From NCBI GenBank assembly GCA_001724265.1, contig MEDY01000220.1, positions 1 through 64,000 of the forward strand: a stretch of 64,000 bases of DNA. Reading direction: 5' to 3'. This DNA is from Rhizaria sp. SCN 62-66 (taxonomy: Eukaryota > Rhizaria, unplaced). Of this stretch, positions 53,555 to 63,300 are shown one piece after another (position 1 is the stretch's first letter; every line of letters starts with the position of its first letter). The notes beneath the pieces were generated by a model that saw nothing but the letters and a program-made list of their open reading frames with translations, was not told where the DNA came from and ran no database searches. The position numbers and the translations under genes are program-made.

Positions 53555-54368
53555 GCGAGCTAACGACCGGTTGAACCGAATCGGCTCTGGTAGCTTTGTG
53601 ACTCGTAAGTCGGTCACACTTCTCTTTTCACTCTCACTCTCTGTACATGTAAAATTCTTTTCTTCTTTCTTTGTTGTCTCGTTATAGTCAGTTTCTTCCA
53701 GCTCTTCTTTTACGATTTGTTAGTTTGATGACCAAACCAACCATATTTTGTAGTTTTATGTAAAGATATCCGTACGTAATGATGATTGACGTATAATCGC
53801 ATCTCTTGATTGCTCTCCTGCTGTATGTTCGAGTGATGCTGTTTATTCGCTGTTTGATTGTCTTGTTCGCTTTTGATGTTCATTTGCCGATGTTGAGGAA
53901 AAACACTACGTTCGTTGCTTGGCCGGTTGGATGTGTGTTTGTGTGCGTGTGTATGGACGATGAAAGGTGTTTTTGACGTATGGGCCTCTCCGTTATGCGT
54001 GACTCGCACAACCACTGTACAAGTATGTATGTGGGTTATGCATGCTGTTACGTTCTTTCAATACAACTCTCTTTTCTAAAAGAACAACAACAGCACACCA
54101 CCGAATGCATTCCCGACCGACTAACTTAATGAGATTAAGATGTTTACACTTCTTCTTCTTCTTCTTCTTCAGACCCACCACAAAAAAAATTGTGCGGCAG
54201 CCAGTGAACATTTAGCACTCTGTAGTGACACAACATGAAGATGCTTGAAATTTCAATAATTATTGCAGATACCATTTGCTTATTCCCATGTACTTTTATT
54301 TGCGTTCTGTCAATGACGGTTTTTGCGCAGTGCTAGGCGAAGGATACGATTGGAACTGTGAGTCAATC
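53555..54368. other. Intergenic region between two plus-strand genes
   Basis: About 0.8 kb, AT/T-rich, with a (CTT)n microsatellite at about 54148-54168. It contains the 3' UTR of the CH-WH2 gene and the promoter of the giant gene. The last 120 bases are open in the giant gene's frame. Confidence 0.5.
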
Positions 54369-57300
54369 ATGAGCGCACCTGATCCTCGCAATCCCTTTGC
54401 GAGCGCCTCAGCAAGCACCTCTAACCCGTTTGCGACAGCGGCAAGTGCGCCGAACCCGTTTGCCACGTCGCAAAATGCTGCCATAGCGCCTAACCCTTTC
54501 GCAGCAGCAGGCTCGGCGAATCCGTTTCCTGCTGCTGCAGCCACTGGCGCTGGTGCAAACCCTGCAAACCCGTTCGCGACTGCCACAACATATGCCAATC
54601 CTTTTGTGACCGCACCTACTACTGCCGGCTTTGCAGCTGTTCCAAACCCCTTTGCTGGAGCTTCGACAGCGCCTCCCGTAGTCTTAGTAAACAACCCTTT
54701 CGCAACTGCATCCACAGGAGCTTCAGTGCAAACGAACCCGTTCGCATCTGGAACGACGTCCTCCAACCCGTTTGCATCTGCTCTGACTGGCAGCAACCCT
54801 TTTGCTTCAGCGACCGCAGCAGCTAACCCTTTCGCGTCTCTGGCGACTCCTGCTCCTGCGCCTTACCTTGCTGCCACACCGCCCGCCGCGAAGCCGTCCA
54901 GCCTGGATCCGCTTGTCACGACGAGCGCCCTGGGGCAGATCCCGCTTCAGGCGCTCACTGCATCGGTCGAGGCCGCGCTGCTGGACGCCGCCTCGGTTGC
55001 CGCCGCGGCTTCACTCTCCCCCTCGCACGGCGGCGGCGGCGAGGGCGACGCGCAGGACGCGGCTGCGACGGGGGCGGGGGTCGCGCAGTTCTACCAGCTC
55101 CCGCTTGTCGGGCTCATTCCGGCCCCGCAACCCTTGGCAGCCAACAACAACAACAGCAGCAGCAGCAGCGGCAGTGGCGCTGGCGCTGCGGCGCAGAGCT
55201 CGCTCGCGTCCCGCTTCGCGGACGGCGGCATCATCCCGCCCCCGGCGGTATTGGGACTAGCGCTGACGACGCTCGCGGCTTCGGGCGCGGGCGCGGCGGC
55301 GGCGCGGCCTCTGGGGCCCAGCTGGCAGCTGCTGCACTCGCAGGCGCAGTCGCAGCTGCACGCGGTGCGCAAGCGCGCACAAACGCCGCCCATGCTCGAG
55401 TCCGTGGCGACCGAGGGCCAGGTCAGCGCCATTGCCGCCGCCTCTGAGGCCCAGCAGGGCCCCGGTGCCGATTGCAGCAGGACCCGGTTTGCGCTTGATC
55501 CCGTCGCGCTTAAGTGGGCGCGGCCGAGCGCGAACGAGCTACCATCTGGACTTGCGGTGGCGATGGCGGTGCCGCCCACGGCCACCGCGGTGGCGGACCC
55601 AGCTGTGGTGGTCAGGGCCGACAATGTTGTGCGTCCTGCACACGCCCACGCGCAGGCCAGCAAGGCGGCCGCAGTTGGCCGCGTTGGTGCGAGGAAGCGC
55701 GCGCTGGACAGCAGTGCCGCTGGCTCTGCCGGGGCCCTGGAGACTATCCAGGACGACTTGAACGAGGAGGAAAGCGATGATAGCGAGGGTGATGACGATG
55801 ACGATAGGTTTATTGAGACCAATGCTGACGACATCATGCGTTGTTTTAGGGGCCAGTCAGTTGTTAGCCGTGCTCAGTTCAAACAAAAAAATACCTTTTG
55901 GAACAACAAAAAAAGGATCACGTATGTTTCAGCTGCTCCGACGACCACACCGCTGCTATCGCCGCCGCCACTCCCGTCAGCCACAGCTGCATCTGCACTC
56001 GACTTGAGCACGGCGGCCGCGCTGTTCTCCGCGCTCCCGCAGCCGCTTGCCCCTTTCCCGCTCAGCCTCGGACACAGCAACCTCCGCCGCGCCGCGGCCG
56101 CGCCCGTGCTCGGCGTCGCAGCCGGTGCCGCCACGGCTGCCGCGTTCGCCGTGCTGACGCAGACGCCGCTGTCGTCGTGGCGCCCGACGGTGGTGAGCGC
56201 CAAGCCTGCTGTGTTGAAGCATTCGGACGCGATTAGTGCGATGAGCCACGAAGACGCGCTCTCCCTGGTTGCGAACATGGGCTCTGACGAAGCCAATAAC
56301 GCTTCAGATCATAATGATCAGATCACCGATGGTACCAACAGCAATGACGATGACGTTGCGGACAATGATGCTGATGACGGCGAGTACTTCATAAACAGTG
56401 CGAAGAAGGACGGTCCCGGCCTGAACGTTATGGCGTCCGCCATCGCGGCCCGCCGTGCGCAGCGTGACCTAGAGGTCGCCGCGACGCTCCCACCGCCCCC
56501 GCCTCCCCCGCGCGCGCCGTATCTAGTGCCGAGCACGCTGCACGCGTGGCGCAGCGTGCTCGTCAGTGCTCGCGCAAGTAAAGCGTCACTGGCCAAGGTT
56601 TACACTGATGCTGACGATCGCTTAAGCAGTCGCATTTCTGCCTTGTTGTCAATCTTTACTCCCCTCAGCAAGGGCATGAGCAGCATGAACCCCAAACTAG
56701 CCTCTAAGTCTCCGTCGCACAACCTCATCACATTGCCTCTTAGCCCCACCAATCTCCGCCTGACTTCTTTGGCGATTGCTCTCTCTGTGACGCGTCTGCT
56801 ACTCCGCACCATGGCTCGTGCTCATGTGTTTGCCCACACCGTTGCGCTTGCACGCACGCGCATTCCTGTCCTGCCCGCGTACCTCTCGTCGGAGGCCGCT
56901 CGAACAGCACGCAGCAGTATGGAGAAAGAGCTGGCCCTGGAGGCGCAGACCGCCGCCGCGACTCTCAGCATCGCGCGCGCGCCACTGGCGTACCGCTGCT
57001 TGTTTTCGCTTGCCGCAGCTGTTGTCGACAGCAAAGCGCGCGAGTGTGGCTATGCTCTGCTGCCCGCGGTCGTGACTGCGCTGATGAGCGACAGCCCGCC
57101 AGCGACGCTTGTTGAAGCTGCTGCTGATGCCGCTGCTCTGGCCGCTGTGATTTCTGACGCGACCAACGCGAACGCGACCGCTACAGGGATGAACGACAAT
57201 GATAACGAAGAGAGTAGCATTGACGGGAGCCTCGAAAAGGCAGATTTGAATGTGCGGGTCATCACCAAGGTTAATGCTGAGTTATGTGGTGTGAATGATT

Positions 57301-60300
57301 CGGAGGAGGGTCATAAGGACCCGTTTGCACCTTTGAACTCGTCAATTCTTGCAAATCACGTCAATCCCAAGACCGCGTCCGCTTTAGCCGCTGTGGCTGT
57401 GGGCAGCGCACAGTCACCTATGCCTTCTGCAACCGCGACGACCGCGACCGAGGACACAGAGTTCTCTCTGCAAATCTCTGAGTTAGCAGGAATGCCTGCG
57501 ACGCTGCGGACGACTAATCTTGCCGCTTTGCCCCCGCATGATTCGCCGCCGGAGCACGCTGTGTTGTCCGCGACGTTTGCGCCGGACAGTGTTGACGCTT
57601 CGCCTTCAACGCTTGCTGCGTTGCTGCACGTCCCGCCCCCGGCCGCCGTCGCAGACATGCGGCGGCGCGCGATTGCCTGGGCCAAAGACGTGCTGACGCT
57701 GCAGTTCCGCGCCTGCACCGGAAACCCTGCTGCGATGGCCACTGCGGTCGCTGCGGTGCAATCGGCGCTCCGTTCGCCCGGCGTGATGGCGCGTTTCCTT
57801 CCGTTCGACTGTGCCGAGCGGTGCATCGATGTCGTTACGTCGTTGGTCGACTCCACGCGGCTCGGACTCATTGCGCTTAACGCTGCGGCAGTCGAAACAT
57901 CGAAGCCACTGCTGAAGCTTGCGGGACGTGGTCGGCTCGCTGCAGAGGGTGTTGCCGCAGCAGCAGCGTCCAGGGCTCGTATCGAGGCTCAAGCCAAGGC
58001 GCGTGCTAAAGCAGCGTACAATGAAACTAAGGTTTTCGGTGTCACTCTGACTGGATTGATTGTCAATTCCAAATCTAAGCAAGCGGTGCGTACGGTTTCT
58101 GCAGCACAAATGACGCCAGAGCAACGTGTTTCAGTGGGGCTCCCTCTACTTCCTGCTGCAGTCGATGTCTCTGGCCGACCGGGCCACGTCACACCTGGAA
58201 TCAAACAGAAGATGGCAGTTGCGCGCATGTCCTTCGTCAGCTCTCATCAAAACTCAGCAGCAGCGACTGCACAGGCAAATTCAATCTCGCGTGTTTTCCG
58301 TTCTGGCCCATGGCGCGTTCCCCACGCAGACCGGTACTCACTTCTTTTTGCGCGGGACTTGACTGTGAATGAGGCAACAGCAGCTGGATGGCGTGGTCGC
58401 TGTGACGCGGAGCGCGTCCGCGCAACTGCATCTGGTTTACTGAGAGCTGCGCGTGACGATGTCGGCGATAATGTTGGCATGAGGAGCATTGCCCGACTGT
58501 CGCACCGTGGACGCGTGCCATATCTTCTGGCTCTTGCCCTCGATGCCGCAGACCGTGCCCGCGCGCGCTCACTTGCGATCGCAGCTCTACCTGCTGCTGC
58601 TGCTGCAGAACAAAGTCCTGCTTCGGCTGCAGCTGCCCTGTTAACGGCTGCGATTATCCCGTCACAGGCACTGCGGACGCTCCGTCGCGCGCTTGTCGCA
58701 CTCACTCGCTCCAGTCGGCTTCTGTGGCGCCGCAGTCAACTTGACGCATGGGCGGCGCACCTGCGTGCGGGTGAGTGGGACAACGTCGTTTCTGCCCTCA
58801 CAAGGCGTGGCATGCTTCCTGACAGTGTAAATAAAGCCTTGGCTGACTCGTCGCCTGCAATCATGGCTGGTCCGGAGCTTTTGCGCGCGCTTGTAGCTGC
58901 AAAGGCAACATCGGGCGGTTCCTCAGCTGCTGTTGTCACTAGCGTCGCTGCCGCAGTTGCCGCAGTGCAGCGCTTCTCGACGCAAGTGCGCGACCAGCGT
59001 TCTGCTATCAGCGAAGCATATGCTGCCGCCGTGAGTGATTTCATTGCTGCAGCGGCCGACGCGACGGAGGAGCTTGTTGCCTTAGCAAACACGGACACTA
59101 GCTGTGTCAGCAGCTGTGCGCGCCACGGGCGCCACGCAAGCTCGCACCAAGACAGCGTGAACGCGTGTCACTGCCCACCGCAGCTTGTTGTGGCGTTGCA
59201 ACTCGCGCGCGCGGTTGCAGCAATGACTGCAACACTGAAGGGAAGTATTGAAGCGCAGCGTCATTCGTCGCTTGCTGTTGACGCTTTGCTAGCCCGCGCA
59301 GGTTCAGCTCTGCATGACGCCCCTGCTGGCCTCATATCCGTTGGATCCCTGCCTGACCTGCCCACTGCCAATTCCGGTAAAGCCTTGACGCCCGCACTTG
59401 CAGCAGCCGCTGCTGCCCTGGACCAGCCTGCGCTGACGGATGCAGGTCTGATTCAAGGCGCTCCGCTGCTGCGTCGGCCTCGCGTTCGCGCAGCTGTGTT
59501 CGTTCTAGGTGCTGATAGCGCCAACGCGAACGTTTCACGTTCAAGCAACGGATGTGCAAAGAACGAAGGACTGGCGTTGGCAGGTGCGCTTATGGAGTCT
59601 GAGGCTGCAGCACGCCATACCGCGACTGCAGTTGTAAGTAATTCACTTGGAACTGAGTATAACCTCGATGGCTCTGCTCTGAGGAGTCTTCTCGTTGCGT
59701 TTCCGTCAGCATTTACGACAGGTTCAGTGGCGAACTGCGCTCTTTCGGTCCCCGGCCTTTCGCTTCCGCTCACAATCGCACTGGCACGACTATTACGGCT
59801 CTGCCCCGGTGCACTGCACCTTGTTTTTAACCCCACACTTTCTCTGCAGTCGCACTTGGCTTCGCTCTTCACTGCGGTTACCGCTGCCGACGACGGTGAG
59901 GTTGCTTTTGCATGGGCTGAACTTACGCGTTCTCTTCCAGCCAGCGAGTGTTTCAATGAAGTGTCTGAGAGCTCTTCAGATGGCAAGCATAGTCAGCAAA
60001 ATATGGGTGATGTGGCGCTACAGTCACTGCGACGTGCGTTGAACGCCGTGTATGCCAGCAATACTAACAGTAGCACAAGCAAGCATGGTGTCACATTGGC
60101 TCAGCTTTTTCCCGCAGGCATCCTCTACGCACTTGCCCGTCATACGCAGCTCTCACTTGCTGTTGCAGGACGCACACTCTGGCTCCCACAAGCTGCTTGG
60201 TTACTTTGTGGCCCCTCACACCCTCTGTCGCCTGTAAGCACAAGCAAACGTGTTGACAGCTCTGCTTCAAATCTTGGCATGCAAATTGCAAGCGAACGCG

Positions 60301-63300
60301 CTGCGTTTCTTTGCTCTATTATGCAGTCATCGTCTCTTGCAATTGTCGTACATGCTGGCGCCGACCTGCGTCCCCGCTCAACTGCGATGAAGGAGTTGCA
60401 AGAGCGGCTGCTGCTCGCTGCCACTGTCGGAATCGACACGCTGATTGTCGCAATCACCGGTTTGTGGACCTCGCGCGACGGCTTCTCTGCCTCCCGCTTT
60501 GCCACTGCTCGCGCTGCCCTCACTGCTGGCGTCCTCAAGGACGCAGGTTTCGGCTCTGCCGCTCTGCCTGCTCAAACTCCAGCGTCTCTTGGCGCTTCCT
60601 CAGTTCGGTCATCGGCATCACGTGGTGTCGGATCTGGCAACAGTCGGTCAACGTCCGAAGCTAACGCCGAAGGCGCGGCGGAAGCTGCAGCCAGGGCGCT
60701 GGATGCCCCACCAAGTTCGTTCGATACTATTTCATCGACGCCTACAGTGATCTTCATCCCTCTTGCGGCGGACGCTGATGTGGCTGGTGCGACGGCACGC
60801 ATTGGTGCAATGACGGTCCCGCCGCACCCAGCTTTGCTTGCAGCATCGACATCTGCTGCGGCAGCTCTGGCGAACGCGAGTAAGCGCGGGAAGCATGGTG
60901 GTGATAATAATAGTAATCACTCGAAGGCTCTTACTTTGGGCCAGTGGCTGACAACTGATGGCCTGCCCTCAAGTATCTTGCTCGAGAAGATCACAAGTGC
61001 GAGCACCCTCACTGGCAGTGGGGACGCAACGGTGTCTGCAACATCAGCCAGTGATATTGCGACTGCGTATGGTAGTGTTGTAAGCGCTGCGGGTGTGCGT
61101 GTGGGTCCTTTATCTATTACGCCGGTCAACAACAACGAGAAAGCTATGTCTGACGCGAGTTCGGCGTCGAGTGGTGCATGTGACTCTGCACTGTGGGCGC
61201 GTGCATACCCGTCGCTTCCTGCTGCTCTTGCGCTTACCACACCTCATGCGCGTTCTCGTCTCACTGACACAGCGCTGATGTCGCGCCCCGTGTCTTTGCT
61301 TGTCTCGTGGGTTTCTGAACCTATTGTGTCCTTATCGACCTCACGCACGGCAAATGACACAGGATCGAACCTTGAACCAAGTTGCCGTTCGGGTGATGGT
61401 CTGTGGTTTGCGCCCGGCACTGCGAGTACGCATGTGCTTAACTCCGGCACTCGCGAAGTCATCAATAGCTCGAACGTCGCAAACACCGAACCACTGATGG
61501 CCCGAAAGGCATCCCACTCATGGGGCTCTATCGGAGCTCAAGAGGAGGGTGACGGTGATTGGGGAGACTGGTGTCCTGCTGTTCCTCGTAACGGTGGCAT
61601 CACTGACGTGTCGTCGCTTCTGCCACAGCTCCCCGGCTCAAGCTCGACTAGTAAGGGCAAGTCTGACACTCTTTCGAAACAGGACGACCGTGCTACGGCT
61701 GATTCTCCGAATAAGGGTCACACTGCCGTGTTTTCTCGACACGCAGTTATTACCTACACTGTACGCGCGCGAGTGATCACTGGTTTGCTTCCCACGAACG
61801 CTCTTTCTCCTGCTGCGCTAGTGCACGCAGCTGAGGGAGGTAAAGTCAGCGCCGCCCAGCTAGCTCTTGCTGCGACGACTGCTGCTGCTTTGGCCCAAGG
61901 GCCATTGCTTGCGGCTGCTGTGCCTGCGCAGTCTCCTGACGGTTTAGCGTCTGTCATCAGGCACTTCACCCGCCGCGCCACCGCCCTCAGCTCTGACACA
62001 GTCAAAAACTCTCACGCTTCCAATGACGGCAAGACGAACAGCAATTCAGTGGAGTTCTTACCGTCATTGCCAGCGATGCCCTTTCCAGTCCAAGTATCTT
62101 TTCCTCGCTTCCGTGACAACGTAGCTGACTCTTCACGTTTCCCCGAGCTTGCACCTCTCATCACAGAGACACGCAATGCAGCGTTACGTGCGGGGATGAC
62201 CCCTGCTTCAAGTGCCACTCTTGCGACCCGAACTGCGACGTCCCGCAATGTTTCCGATTTCGAGTTAATGGACCTCGACCACCCAGCGTTCTCTGCTGGT
62301 GGCGCTGCAGCCGCAGCACGACACTTACAGGGCCCTGTTCCCGTCGCTGACTACCACCACGGCAAGTCAAGTGCTAGTGGCGGTCGTGGTGACACGACTT
62401 CGGTCAACGATGCTCTTGACGAGACGGGCGATGCTGCGTGCGACTCCGCGCTTTTCGCAGCGCCTGGAGACGATGTTTACGTGACGGTCACTGTTGATGC
62501 CGGAGCAGTCGGAGCATTGCTAGAGACTGTCGCTGTTGAATCAGCTGCACATGATGCAACTGCCAGCGCTGCTGCTGCGACACTGCTGCAAGACTTGGAT
62601 CCGTCCGACCCGGTTGCAGCGGCTCTGATTCGTTTATCAACTGCCTCTGCGGTTGCTGCTGACGCTCTTGCATCAGACGGCGCCTCAGTTGCCTCTGGCG
62701 ACGCAACAGTGGCGAGAGCGCGCGTTGCAGCGAGCGGGGAAGCGGGTGACTATGCGGCTGCTGTCCTTGCTATTCTGTCTGCGATGCACTCTCCCGAGGG
62801 TTGTGCACATGTCCTCTCGAGGAACAGCAATACCGGTGGTTGCAGTAGCCTCTTTGACGTCAGCATTCGTCCGGGCCACGTTCTGGTGGCACCATCTACT
62901 GTCACTGTCGCTGAGGAGACCCGCGACGCGACGGCTAAGTTAATCGACACTCTTGCAGGTGGAAAGGCAGGAACCGCGCCGGTTTCTGCTTTTGCTGCCG
63001 CAGGCTCCATCGCTGCTGCGCGTGGCAAGCGTCAACAGCCGTCAGCTGCAGTCGAGCGCGCTGCTGCTCTCTTATCTTCGATGTCTCTGTCGCGCGCGCT
63101 AGCTGTACAGAACCCCGCTGTTCGTGGTCTGGCCCCTTTGCCGCTGCGGTTGGCACGCGTCGTGCAGGTCCTCGTTTCGCCGTGGTCACTTCATCCTGAT
63201 GTGAATCACAGCAGTCCAGTCACACTTAGCCGGATGTATGGAGTTGGGAAGAGAGCTTTTTTTGTTCCTATGCGCAGTCTCTCTGCTTGTGACAACGATG

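Noticed and set aside
53555-54368. tRNA or other Pol III gene in the T-rich spacers
   Set aside because: No B-box-like sequence with matching acceptor stem was found in any spacer read.
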